Positions 35,405 through 46,359 of a stretch of 64,000 bases of DNA are shown here, one piece after another. How positions within the stretch are numbered: position 1 is the first letter of the stretch; each line of letters starts with the position of its first letter. The translations under genes and the position numbers were made by a program. The notes below the pieces were generated by a model that searched no databases, was not told the DNA's origin, and was given only the letters and a program-made list of their open reading frames with translations. Source of the stretch: Natrialbaceae archaeon AArc-T1-2 (lineage in GTDB: Archaea; Halobacteriota; Halobacteria; Halobacteriales; Natrialbaceae); the NCBI RefSeq assembly GCF_030273315.1, contig NZ_CP127174.1:1240001-1304000 (forward strand). Direction: 5' to 3'.

Positions 35405-35794
35405 ATGTCACGAATCGCGTTCGGATTGCTGGGGAGTCTCATCGCGCTGTTCCCGGCGGACGTCCTCGAGGCGTTCGAGAGAGCCACGCTCGAGAACCCC
35501 GAGGAGAGCCGGCCGAAGTCGTGGCTCGTCTCGGGCATCCGTGCGGAGGGGATCGGCTACGTGCTGGTCGGCGTCGTCGGCGGAAAGAGCTACGCCTGGC
35601 TGATGAATCTCATCGGGATCGTCGGCGTCGTCGTCACGCTGTTTCCGAAACGGTACCTCGAGGTCGGTGGCAGACTCGCCTACGAGAATTCCGAGGACCT
35701 CGAGTGGCGAGAGGGGTTCGTCACCGCAACCCGCGGAATCGGTGTCCTCTGTGTGCTTCTGGCACTCAGAGCCGCCAAAAACCGCGATGGCTGA
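35405..35794 (+). CDS. Small membrane protein, unknown function
   Basis: A 129-residue protein, MSRIAFGLLGSLIALFPADVLEAFERA, with hydrophobic stretches at about 4-20, 48-78 and 110-124. Charged motifs between (NPEESRPKSWLV, YENSEDLEWREGFVTATRG) suggest loops. I recognise no domain. It is divergent from the Old Yellow Enzyme gene and its stop lies three bases from the convergent leuS stop. Confidence 0.72.
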   Translation: MSRIAFGLLGSLIALFPADVLEAFERATLENPEESRPKSWLVSGIRAEGIGYVLVGVVGGKSYAWLMNLIGIVGVVVTLFPKRYLEVGGRLAYENSEDLEWREGFVTATRGIGVLCVLLALRAAKNRDG

Positions 35795-35797
35795 TCG

Positions 35798-38512
<2,715 letters not shown>

Positions 38513-38595
38513 TTGCTTACGTATGGAGGGGACGGAGCCCTATACCTTTCCATACTACTGGCAACGAGAGAACGGGACGGGCACGCAGACCCGGA

Positions 38596-38982
38596 TTAAC
38601 AGCTACGGGTGTCGGGCGAGCGATCCAGACAGGAACAGGTCCGCTCGAGCGTCTCGTACGTTCGCGCGAAAGCCGGCCCCCGGCTGACGGTGCCCGTATC
38701 GCGGTCGTACTCGAGAACGTCGGCAGCCTCGAGTTTCGGCAGATGTCGGTGCTCGAGTTCGATGCGAACCGTCGCAGTGTCGCCGGTAGCGTTGGACAGC
38801 CACTCCTCGAGGTGCGTCGCAAGTCCGGAGACAGAAAGCGGATCAGAGCGATCGGACAAGACGAAAAGAATAGCACATCGATGCTTCTCCGAGAGGAGCT
38901 CGAAGACGTCGGCGATGTCCGACGAGAGCGGCCGGTCGAGTGTCGCCGTTTCAGTCTCGGTGTCGGTCATCGTATCCGTCAT
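38596..38982 (-). CDS. Winged-helix regulator (DUF7344-type)
   Basis: A 128-residue DNA-binding protein of a haloarchaeal winged-helix family. The core DVFELLSEKHRCAILFVLSDRSDPLSVSGLATHLEEWL (about 25-62) is the HTH, then IELEHRHLPKLEAADVLEYDRDTGTVSRG forms the recognition helix and wing. A Cys-rich tail (ERTCSCLDRSPDTRSC) is odd and could bind metal or be redox-active. It is next to the large Bat-like regulator, which ends 41 bases upstream on the same strand. The target is unknown. A similar family member occurs at 55.6 kb. Confidence 0.8.
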   Translation of the reverse strand: MTDTMTDTETETATLDRPLSSDIADVFELLSEKHRCAILFVLSDRSDPLSVSGLATHLEEWLSNATGDTATVRIELEHRHLPKLEAADVLEYDRDTGTVSRGPAFARTYETLERTCSCLDRSPDTRSC

Positions 38983-39023
38983 CGGCGCTGATTCGAATAA
39001 GCACCGTCCCTAAATGCTTAGTG

Positions 39024-42000
39024 TCAATCAGTTCGCTCTTTATCCTCGTCGAGCAACGCAGCAAACAGCTCCTTTTCGGCTCGCCGGACGTGCTGGTGGA
39101 AGGTCGGCGACGACACCCCGAGCGTATCGGCGACGTCCTCGCCGGAGTTCTCCCGTGGCCACTCGAAAAAGCCCGAGTAGTACGCGACCTCGAGTGCCGT
39201 TCGCTGGCGGTCGGTCAACGCGTCCGTCCAGGCCCGGCCGAGCCGTGCCGACGGCTCGTTCGAGTGTGAACGCTGGCGGTGTGCGAGGACGGTCGCGGAC
39301 GGATGAACAGCTTTGACCGCGTCGATCACGCGCCGGACGTCCCCGTCCTGGGGAAGCCGGACCGTCAGATACAACGCCGCGTCCTCGATCGTCGCCGCGC
39401 CGACCGAGCCGCCGTGTGAGGCGACGGTCGAGATGACCGGCGGCTCCGAGAGCCGGAGTTCGAACCAGATCTCGCCGAATTCTTCGCTGACGACGGTCAC
39501 GTCCGTCCAGGACGAGCGCGTCGCACAGAGTCGCTCGAGCACGTCGAGTCCGTCCGCGGTCGTCGTGCCGTACTGGACGTACTCCCCGTCGCCGATGGGG
39601 ACAGTCCGCTCGAGATCGATCGAGGCGTCGGTCGCGTCGGTGGCGTCGACCGGATCGAAGACGTCCTCGATGCGAATCTCGAGTTCGACGACGTCGTCGC
39701 TCATCAGCGCCCGTTTGCGTTCGGCTGCCGCGATGGCGTGGCCGACGATCTCGCCGAGTCCGCCGACGACCGTTCGTTCGTCGTCTGCGAACGCGTGCGG
39801 CCGATCGGCGTAGACGTTAAGGACGCCGTAGAGCGTTCCCCCGTGTACGATCGGAATCGCCGCCGCGGACTGGAATCCGAACGCGGCGGCTCGATCGCAC
39901 CACCCCTCGTCCTGTCCGTCCCGAACGACCCGAATCTCGCGGCTCCTGACCGCATTGCCGGCCGGTCCCGTACAGCGATCGTCGTCGGGATCGGTCGAGA
40001 TCGTAACGCCGTCCAGATAGCCCTCGACGCCGGCTTCGGTCCGCAGCTCGATCGTCTCCGTCCCCGGATCGAGTCCGCCGATCCAGGCGAACGCGTACGA
40101 GTCCGCGGCTGCGAGACGCTCACAGACGACCTCCTCGATCTCCTCGCGGGTCGACCGCTCCAGGATCGCGTCGGTGATCTCCCGGACGACGCCGTTGAGT
40201 TCGTTCAACGCCTCGAGCTGTTCGCGTCTGCGCTCGAGGCTGCGTTCGCGTTCCTTTCGCTCGCTGATGTCACGGACGACGCCGACCCGTCCACGGTACT
40301 CGCCGTGTTCGTCCGTGAGTGGGGTGAACCGGCTCTCGGCCGGTACCCGCTCGCCGTCGGGCCGGCGGGCTGACGCGTCGATCGTCGCGTACTCCCTGTC
40401 CTCGTCCACGAGGTCGTCGGTCAGCGATCTCGCTTTCCGGGCGACCGCCTCGCCCGAGATCAGCGAGATGTGTGAGCCGAGTAACTCCTCGCGCGAGTAG
40501 CCGCTTAGCTCGACGAGCGCGTCGTTGACCGTGACGGTCCGGTCATCCTCGTCGAGAACGAACACTCCGTCGGTCATCGTCTCGACGATCGTCTCGTAGC
40601 GCTCGAGTTCGCGTTCGCGCTCCGTGCGGTCGGTGACGTCCTGGGCGACCGCCATACCGGCGAAAGCCTCGCCGTTCTCGTCGGTCACCGGTACCGTTCG
40701 GAGTTCGAACTCGTAGCCCTCGAGCGTGAGTTCGAACGCGTTCTTCTCACCGTCGAGCGCGGCGCGAAAGTGCTCCTCGAGGGCGTCGGCGACGCGTGGC
40801 TGAAAGAGGTCGCGAGGACGCTCGCCGTGCATCGTCTCGGGATCGATCTCGAGTTCGTCGAACTTCCTGCCTTCGACGAGCGTGTACCGCAGGTCCCGAT
40901 CGAAGAGGATGACCACGCCGTCCGGGAAGTGTTCGACGAGCGTCCGGTAGCGCTGTTCGGGCTCCACCAGGGCCTGCTCGCGTTTCTCGCGGTCGCTCAC
41001 GTCCCGGAAGTACACCGAGAGGCCGCTCTCGGACGGGTAGATGCGGACCTCGAACCAGGCATCGATCGTCTCGGAGTACTCCTCGTAGGTCACCGGCTGC
41101 TGGCTCTCCATCGCCCGTTCGAACCGGTCCCGTCGCTCGGCGTTCGGGTACTCCATCCAGATGTTCTTCCCGAGAAGCTCCGTCTCCGACCGGCCGAGAA
41201 GCGCCTCGGCACGCTCGTTCAGATACGTAAAGCGCCACTCGTCGTCGAGCGCGTAGAAGGCGTCGGTCACGCGATCGAAGACGTCGTCGAGTTCGCGCCG
41301 GAGTCCGTCGCGCTGGCGCTCGAGCACTGCCTCGGACTGGATGCGAGCGATCAGCCCGCCCAGTTCGGCCCCGACCGAGACGACGTGTTCGATCAGCCGA
41401 TCGTCCGGGGCGCGTCGCTCGGACGCGCCGAAGACCAACACGGCGGTCACGTCGCCGTCGTCGACGACCGGCACCCCGAGTACGGCCGTCAGGCCGACCG
41501 ACTCGGCGATCTCGGCCCGGACGACGTCGTCGACGGTCGAGACGTCCGCGATCCACTCGGGTTTGCCCGACGCCCAGACGCGGCCAGGCAATCCCTCGCC
41601 GCGGTCGAACCGCGCGCCGGTGGACGCCTCGTCGAACGGCTCGAATCGATCGGACTCGAGCCAGGAGACCGGAGCCCGCCCGATCGTCTCGGATCCCTCC
41701 GGCAGCCAGGCCTCGCCGTACTCCCAGTCGGTCTCCTCACAGACCGCTCCGAGGACGCCCTCGAGCCCCTCCGACAGCGACGAGGCCGCGGCGATCGCCC
41801 GGCTCGCCGCGTACTGGAGACCGTACCGGTCGTGATCGTCTCGCTCGCTAACGACGGCGAGCACCCCTCCCGAATCGCTGTCGGTCGCCTCGAGCGCCGA
41901 CAGTCGCCACTCACAGCGTCGCGTCTCGCCGTCGGTCGTCCGGAGCGATCGGTCCGTCGTGTAGACGTCGTCGGGATCGTCGCGGAACCGGGCGATCGCA

Positions 42001-42224
42001 TCCGTGAGCGCGTTCTCGCCCTCGGCCAGCACGGTCGCGACGGGCTCGCCACAGATGGCATCGCGGTCGGCACCGACGAGATCGAGAAACGCCCCGTTGG
42101 CCTCGACGACGTGGCCGTCGTCATCGAGTCGAACGACGCCGTCGTCGACGGTCTCGAGCAAAGTCCGGTACCGGTGACGTGCCGACGAGGACAGCGAACC
42201 CCCACTCACGGAACGGTCGTTCAT
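39024..42224 (-). CDS. Bat-like sensor-regulator: PAS, GAF and HTH_10 domains
   Basis: A 1066-residue intracellular multi-sensor transcription regulator of the bacterio-opsin-activator type. In order: PAS (about 20-135), GAF (about 140-300), three more PAS (about 315-425, 430-540, 545-670), GAF (about 680-840), a Bat middle domain (845-1000) and a C-terminal HTH_10 (LTDRQRTALEVAYYSGFFEWPRENSGEDVADTLGV, about 1015-1049). The PAS domains carry the family's NxxA/LGRSE and FRDVSDREKRE joins. No histidine-kinase catalytic part is present, so it acts as a one-component sensor. The ligand or light input is unknown. Opsin genes are not in this window. Confidence 0.88.
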   Translation of the reverse strand: MNDRSVSGGSLSSSARHRYRTLLETVDDGVVRLDDDGHVVEANGAFLDLVGADRDAICGEPVATVLAEGENALTDAIARFRDDPDDVYTTDRSLRTTDGETRRCEWRLSALEATDSDSGGVLAVVSERDDHDRYGLQYAASRAIAAASSLSEGLEGVLGAVCEETDWEYGEAWLPEGSETIGRAPVSWLESDRFEPFDEASTGARFDRGEGLPGRVWASGKPEWIADVSTVDDVVRAEIAESVGLTAVLGVPVVDDGDVTAVLVFGASERRAPDDRLIEHVVSVGAELGGLIARIQSEAVLERQRDGLRRELDDVFDRVTDAFYALDDEWRFTYLNERAEALLGRSETELLGKNIWMEYPNAERRDRFERAMESQQPVTYEEYSETIDAWFEVRIYPSESGLSVYFRDVSDREKREQALVEPEQRYRTLVEHFPDGVVILFDRDLRYTLVEGRKFDELEIDPETMHGERPRDLFQPRVADALEEHFRAALDGEKNAFELTLEGYEFELRTVPVTDENGEAFAGMAVAQDVTDRTERERELERYETIVETMTDGVFVLDEDDRTVTVNDALVELSGYSREELLGSHISLISGEAVARKARSLTDDLVDEDREYATIDASARRPDGERVPAESRFTPLTDEHGEYRGRVGVVRDISERKERERSLERRREQLEALNELNGVVREITDAILERSTREEIEEVVCERLAAADSYAFAWIGGLDPGTETIELRTEAGVEGYLDGVTISTDPDDDRCTGPAGNAVRSREIRVVRDGQDEGWCDRAAAFGFQSAAAIPIVHGGTLYGVLNVYADRPHAFADDERTVVGGLGEIVGHAIAAAERKRALMSDDVVELEIRIEDVFDPVDATDATDASIDLERTVPIGDGEYVQYGTTTADGLDVLERLCATRSSWTDVTVVSEEFGEIWFELRLSEPPVISTVASHGGSVGAATIEDAALYLTVRLPQDGDVRRVIDAVKAVHPSATVLAHRQRSHSNEPSARLGRAWTDALTDRQRTALEVAYYSGFFEWPRENSGEDVADTLGVSSPTFHQHVRRAEKELFAALLDEDKERTD

Positions 42225-42307
42225 ATACGGTTTCAGTTGGTTGATGCGGATAAATCACTCGCGGAGCCTGTGAGATATCCAGTCGATCATCGACGCTGGC
42301 TCGTAGC

Positions 42308-42724
42308 CTACTCGACGTCGATTCGGGTCGTCTCTTCGCCGGTGTCCTCCTTCGGGAGTTCGACCGTCAACACGCCGTCGTCGTACGACGCCGAGACCTC
42401 GTCCTCCTCGACGGGTTCCGGGATCCGGAGCGTCCGACTCGCCGATCGACGCGTCCGCTCGCGGCGGATGTACCGTCCCTCCTCGTGTTCGTCGTCGCGG
42501 GTCGCCTCGAGTCGAAGCGTCCCCTCAGAGAGGGTCAACTCGATGTCGCCGGTCTCATAGCCCGGCAGGTCGGCCGTGACGACGTAGGCATCGTCGGCAT
42601 CGAGGACGTCGACGGCGACTTCGCCGGGAACCGGAAAGCCGGTTCCGCGGGACATGCCCGTTTCGATCTGGCGGCTCACGCGCTCGAGTACGTCCTCGAG
42701 TTCCTCGAACGGGTTGGGTCGCAT
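42308..42724 (-). CDS. Hsp20-family small heat-shock protein
   Basis: A 138-residue alpha-crystallin-type chaperone that holds unfolding proteins. The start MRPNPFEELEDVLERVSRQIE is the disordered N-terminal arm. The alpha-crystallin domain runs about 35-125, with AYVVTADLPGYETGDIELTLSEGTLRLEA, GRYIRRERTRRSASRTLRIPEPV (the usual FxRxFxLP region) and ASYDDGVLTVELPKE. The usual C-terminal IXI motif is weak or missing (TTRIDVE). It is 65 bases from pheA on the same strand, with no evidence of a shared operon. Confidence 0.9.
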   Translation of the reverse strand: MRPNPFEELEDVLERVSRQIETGMSRGTGFPVPGEVAVDVLDADDAYVVTADLPGYETGDIELTLSEGTLRLEATRDDEHEEGRYIRRERTRRSASRTLRIPEPVEEDEVSASYDDGVLTVELPKEDTGEETTRIDVE

Positions 42725-42789
42725 ACGTGCGGGTACGCAACCGACGGGGATAAATCTGCCCACAGCACGAGGTCAGAAGCGCAGACGGG

Positions 42790-43596
42790 TTACTCGACGA
42801 CGTGTTCGGTGTCGTACGATCCGAGCCAGCGCACCCAGCCGTTCTCTGCGATCTCCTCGAGGTCGGCGACGGCGTCTTTCGTGCGCTGTTCGTACATTCC
42901 CGCCGCGACGTCGATGTGGAAGACGTAATCGCCCAGCCGCGCCCCGCTCGGACGGGACTCGACGCGGGTGAGGTTGATGTCCCGATCGGCGAAGGGCACG
43001 AGCAACTCGAGCAACAGACCGGGGTAGTTCGCGTTCGGGTAGACGACGAGCGAGCTCTTTCCGCCGCCTTCCGAACGTTCGGATTCGGGCGCGAGCGCGA
43101 AAAACCGCGTCGAGTTCGAGGACTGATCCTGGATGTCCTCTGCGAGCACCTGGAGACCCTCGCCAGCGTTCGCCGGGTGGCCGATGCCCGCTACGGCGGG
43201 ATCCTCCCGGGCCCGTTCGACGCCCTGGGCCGTGCTCGCGACGGCCTCGAGGCTCGCCTCGGGGTGTTCGTCCTCGAGGTAAGACCGGCACTGGGCAAGC
43301 GCCTGAGAGTGACTGGCGACGACCTCGAACCCGTCGTGTTGGGCAAGCAGGGCGTGGCGGATCGGCGTGACGATCTCGCGGACGACGGCGACATCGTACT
43401 CCGCGACGGCGTCTAAACTCTCGGTGACGCTCCCTTCGATGCTGTTTTCGACCGGAATGACGCCCCTGTCGTATTCGCCGCTTGCGACGGCGTCGACGAT
43501 CGCAGTCACGGACTGTCGGAAGTCGATCTCGTCGCCGATCGCACGCGCTGCGCGGTGAGAGTACGTCCCTTCGGGCCCGAGCGTAACGGCGGTCAT
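42790..43596 (-). CDS. pheA: Prephenate dehydratase
   Basis: Converts prephenate to phenylpyruvate in phenylalanine synthesis. 268 residues: an N-terminal PDT domain (1-180) with GPEGTYSHRAA, PVENSIEGSVTESLD (about 46-60) and NSTRFFAL (about 150-157, the TRF motif), then a C-terminal ACT domain (about 185-265) with SSLVVYPNANYPGLLLELL and RVESRPSG, the Phe-binding ESRP motif for feedback inhibition. A TATA-like GCGTTTTTCCC about 30 bases upstream suggests a leaderless message. No Phe-rich leader precedes it, unlike pheST 4 kb away. Confidence 0.95.
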   Translation of the reverse strand: MTAVTLGPEGTYSHRAARAIGDEIDFRQSVTAIVDAVASGEYDRGVIPVENSIEGSVTESLDAVAEYDVAVVREIVTPIRHALLAQHDGFEVVASHSQALAQCRSYLEDEHPEASLEAVASTAQGVERAREDPAVAGIGHPANAGEGLQVLAEDIQDQSSNSTRFFALAPESERSEGGGKSSLVVYPNANYPGLLLELLVPFADRDINLTRVESRPSGARLGDYVFHIDVAAGMYEQRTKDAVADLEEIAENGWVRWLGSYDTEHVVE

Positions 43597-43744
43597 ACCA
43601 TCCCGTAGCGGGGCGGCCGGGAAAAACGCGTCGAGAGCGCCACGTCGACGAGACGAGATCGAATCGGCACTCAGAACGCGACAGCCGACAGTTCGAACTA
43701 GCTACGAACGCTCGATGCCGCCGAGAAGACGTCCACAGAGTCCA

Positions 43745-44053
43745 CTACTCCTCTAAGTGTTCGATCCCCTTCTTCGAGACGTTCGCTTCGGTGATCTCGT
43801 CCGGCATCCAGTCCGGCTTGTCCTCTGGTGCCGTCTCCTCCCAGGCCCAGCCGTCGTAGATGTGAACCTTGTCCGTACCTTTCTCGCGGAGTCTGAGTTC
43901 GGTCATCTCGGCGTCGTCCTCGCTCGGTGCCGGCTCGAGCCGGCGGGCCGCTTTCAGCGCCGCCTGTCGCGGAGTGTTACCCGAGAAGACGCTCGACTCG
44001 TCGCCATCGGAGTCGCGCAATGCGAAGTTCCGTTTCCCATCTTCACGTACCAT
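43745..44053 (-). CDS. Chromosomal protein MC1
   Basis: Small non-histone DNA-bending protein of archaea. 102 residues, MVREDGKRNFALRDSDGDE. Family landmarks are SVFSGNTPRQAALKAARRLE (about 21-40), LRLREKGTDKVHIYDGWAWEE (about 57-77), and the C-terminal EANVSKKGIEHLEE. The start ATG 44053 is set six bases after GGAGGT, an unusually good Shine-Dalgarno. A TATA-like TCTTTATG lies further upstream near 44090. With the histone at the left edge, this window holds both chromatin proteins of the organism's lineage. Confidence 0.93.
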   Translation of the reverse strand: MVREDGKRNFALRDSDGDESSVFSGNTPRQAALKAARRLEPAPSEDDAEMTELRLREKGTDKVHIYDGWAWEETAPEDKPDWMPDEITEANVSKKGIEHLEE

Positions 44054-44162
44054 GGTTTTACCTCCATGCCAACCCAGCACAGGGCCCGACATAAAGATAT
44101 CCCCCAAAACCGAGTGCAAGCGTCGGTATCTTTAAGTGGGTTCGGGTCACCACCGTTCCGCA

Positions 44163-44267
44163 ATGTCGGTAGACGGAGACGACTCTCGTTCCGTCGACCG
44201 AGACAGTGCTGTCGAGTTCGGCGGGCAGCGTGACGGATATTCAACCCATGTCGTAGAAAACACTTAA
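44163..44267 (+). CDS. Candidate 34-residue small ORF between MC1 and the AbrB-like gene
   Basis: An ATG at 44163 opens 34 codons, MSVDGDDSRSVDRDSAVEF then a Gly/Arg-rich stretch, ending STHVVENT and TAA at 44265. A TATA-like TCTTTAAGT at about 44129-44137 is spaced for a leaderless message. The protein is acidic and haloarchaeal in composition. Its stop codon overlaps the TATA-like CTTAAGTATA of the next gene. No homologue or function is known to me; it could be chance. Confidence 0.35.
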   Translation: MSVDGDDSRSVDRDSAVEFGGQRDGYSTHVVENT

Positions 44268-44304
44268 GTATATCCTACGGCGAAGTTCGGAGTAGAATCC
44301 CGCG

Positions 44305-44502
44305 ATGGTCCGGAAAAAGAAGTTGAGTCCAAGCGGTGCGAAAGACGAAGACGGCAACTACCACAACGTCCACCTCAACCTCCACGAGGACGAACTTGCA
44401 GTCGCGGGCATGGATATCGGCGACGAAGTTTTCGTCCGGGTACGGGACGGCAAGATCATCATCCAGAAAGCCGACAAAGAGGACGTAGAACACGAGTTCT
44501 GA
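44305..44502 (+). CDS. AbrB-like small protein
   Basis: A 65-residue protein, MVRKKKLSPSGAKDEDGNYHNVHLNLHEDELAVAGMDIGD then EVFVRVRDGKIIIQKAD. The second half reads like a swapped-hairpin AbrB/SpoVT strand-turn-strand (VHLNLHEDELAVAGMDIGDEVFVRVRDGKIII), a DNA-binding or antitoxin-like fold, and the basic head (VRKKK) could contact DNA. It is divergent from MC1. A TATA-like TTAAGTATA lies about 35 bases upstream. A toxin partner is not adjacent, so a chromatin or regulatory role is as likely as an antitoxin. Confidence 0.7.
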   Translation: MVRKKKLSPSGAKDEDGNYHNVHLNLHEDELAVAGMDIGDEVFVRVRDGKIIIQKADKEDVEHEF

Positions 44503-44631
44503 CCGATCCCATCACACCGCTGGCCGAATCCGCCCGGTGGGTTCACGTAGCGGTCGGTCGACGGCCACAACCGGCCGACTCGCCCCGATGTGACGTTCGG
44601 AGTGGCGACACGTCCCCCGACGCGCACCCGC

Positions 44632-46359
44632 TTACCGGAGCGCGTCGAGTTCGAACTCGAAGGCTGCGACGGGTACCTCGAGGTCGTGTTCGACGAGCAC
44701 CGTCGGGTGGAGTTCGCCGACGACGCCGACGTCCTCGCCGTCGATGACGACCGCGGCTGTGCGCCCGTCGATGAACGACGGATGGGTCGTCGGTGGCGTC
44801 TCGAGGGAGACGTCAAACGTCCGGGCGAGTGCCTGCAGGCGGGCCTTGGCGTCCTCGTAGGCGGCGTCGTGGCGCGCGAGGGCGGCCCCGACGTGGCGTC
44901 GTTCGGCGACGCCCGTGTTCGCCGTCTCGTCGATCCGTGCCGTGAAGCCGACCTCGGCGAGGTCCTGTGGGTACGCCCGATGGGTGTTGTTCTCGAGTAC
45001 CTGCACCAGCGAGGGCAGCGTCCAGGTCCGCAGGATGGTGTAGTCCTCGCTGTAGGGCTCTTTGATCGTCGCGGGCGAGCCCGCGCCGACGACCTCGTCA
45101 CCGGGAGCGAGGGCCATCCGCTCGAAGTTCGCTTCCTCGTTCGTCATGTGGAAGTTCAGCAGGTCCTCGAACCCGAGCCCGACCAGCCGGGTCCGGGTCG
45201 CCTCCTCTATGCGGCTACGGTCGTGACGGCCGCCGACGGTGCCGACGTCGGGGTAGGTCGGCTCGAGGTCGTTGAAACCGTACGCGCGCCCGAGGTCGTC
45301 GATGACGTCCAGCGGGTGGAGCACGTCGACGCGGTAGGGTGGGATCGTCACCTCATAGACCAGCTCGCCGTCGTCCTCGGCGCGCTCGGCGTCGAGGCCC
45401 GCCCGTTCGGCGAGGTCGAGCACCTCCTCGGGGTCGACGTCGATGCCGAGAATCGTCTCGATGCGATCGTGGGCGACGGTCTTCGTCTTCGTCGAGAAGT
45501 CGGGCCGGACGAGGTCGCGTTCGCCGTCGGGCGTGGACGGACCGTACTCGACGCGAACCTTCTCGATCGTCGCCCCGCGGGCCGACAGCGCGTAACAGAC
45601 GACGTTGAGCATCTTGTCGATCGTCCACTGGTCGGTGCCGGTCATCTCGACGAACAGCTCCCGGGAGTCCGTCGAGACCTCGGTCCGGCGGCCGTTGATC
45701 ACGGGCGGGAACGAGAACAGCCCGATGTCGTCGTAGATCGCCGGATACCGCTCGTAGTCGGCGACGAGGTCGGCGTAGGTCTCGCCGGTCGGGTGCTCCT
45801 CGAGCACCTCGGCGAGGGTCATCTCCGCGTCCGAATCCAGCGGGACGAACCGGTCGCCGTCGGGCTCGACGCCGACGTACCGGATCGTCGGCTCCCCTTC
45901 GGTGGCGGGGCTGCCTTTTAACATCGTCAGATCGTGAATCCCGATCGCGCCCTTCGCGCGCTTGCGGCCCATCGTCGCGTGGAGTTTCTCCTGGAGCTGG
46001 ATGAGCGAGTCCAGCGCGTCTTCGTCCAGGTCGACGCCACGGATCACCGCACCCGTGACGTAGGGTCGCTCGTCGGGAACGGTCTCGTCGACCTCGATCG
46101 TCCACTCCGGACTGTTCGTCGACGGGACAGTCACGCCGCGGTCGTCGCCGTACTGGTAGCGAAGCGAGCGGGCGACGCCCTCGACGGAGAGTCGGTCGAG
46201 CCGATCGGGCGCGAACTCGAGTTCGAACTCGCCCTCCTCGGTGCGGCCCTCGAACTCGAGGCCGAGCCCGAACAGGTCCTCGATCAGGTCGTCGTCGCTT
46301 TTCTCCTCGTGGCCGGTCAGGGTTCGCAGTTCGTCGGGGTCGACGTCGACGGTTGGCAT
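44632..46359 (-). CDS. pheT: Phenylalanine-tRNA ligase, beta subunit
   Basis: The editing and tRNA-binding subunit of the alpha2-beta2 synthetase. 575 residues, the archaeal/eukaryotic short type that lacks the bacterial C-terminal anticodon-binding domain. It starts MPTVDVDPDELRTLTGHEEK with a B1-like region, then a B3/B4 editing domain (about 100-260: SLIQLQEKLHATMGRKRAKGAIG, ELFVEMTGTDQWTIDKML), B5 (about 275-345) and a core that mimics the alpha catalytic domain (FEDLLNFHMTNEE). Its ATG overlaps the pheS stop by one base (TGATG), so the two are translationally coupled. Confidence 0.95.
   Translation of the reverse strand: MPTVDVDPDELRTLTGHEEKSDDDLIEDLFGLGLEFEGRTEEGEFELEFAPDRLDRLSVEGVARSLRYQYGDDRGVTVPSTNSPEWTIEVDETVPDERPYVTGAVIRGVDLDEDALDSLIQLQEKLHATMGRKRAKGAIGIHDLTMLKGSPATEGEPTIRYVGVEPDGDRFVPLDSDAEMTLAEVLEEHPTGETYADLVADYERYPAIYDDIGLFSFPPVINGRRTEVSTDSRELFVEMTGTDQWTIDKMLNVVCYALSARGATIEKVRVEYGPSTPDGERDLVRPDFSTKTKTVAHDRIETILGIDVDPEEVLDLAERAGLDAERAEDDGELVYEVTIPPYRVDVLHPLDVIDDLGRAYGFNDLEPTYPDVGTVGGRHDRSRIEEATRTRLVGLGFEDLLNFHMTNEEANFERMALAPGDEVVGAGSPATIKEPYSEDYTILRTWTLPSLVQVLENNTHRAYPQDLAEVGFTARIDETANTGVAERRHVGAALARHDAAYEDAKARLQALARTFDVSLETPPTTHPSFIDGRTAAVVIDGEDVGVVGELHPTVLVEHDLEVPVAAFEFELDALR

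Noticed and set aside
38514-38558. A 14-codon ORF overlapping the leuS start
   Set aside because: It begins at or before the TATA-like box of leuS, so it would not be on the main transcript, and it has no Leu run.
40770-42560. A 596-codon frame antisense to the Bat-like regulator
   Set aside because: A shadow frame; no recognisable domain, and it runs through the gap and the neighbouring gene.
42790-43744. A Phe-rich leader before pheA, as seen before pheST
   Set aside because: A TATA-like box lies only about 30 bases before the ATG, so the transcript is leaderless and no leader ORF fits.
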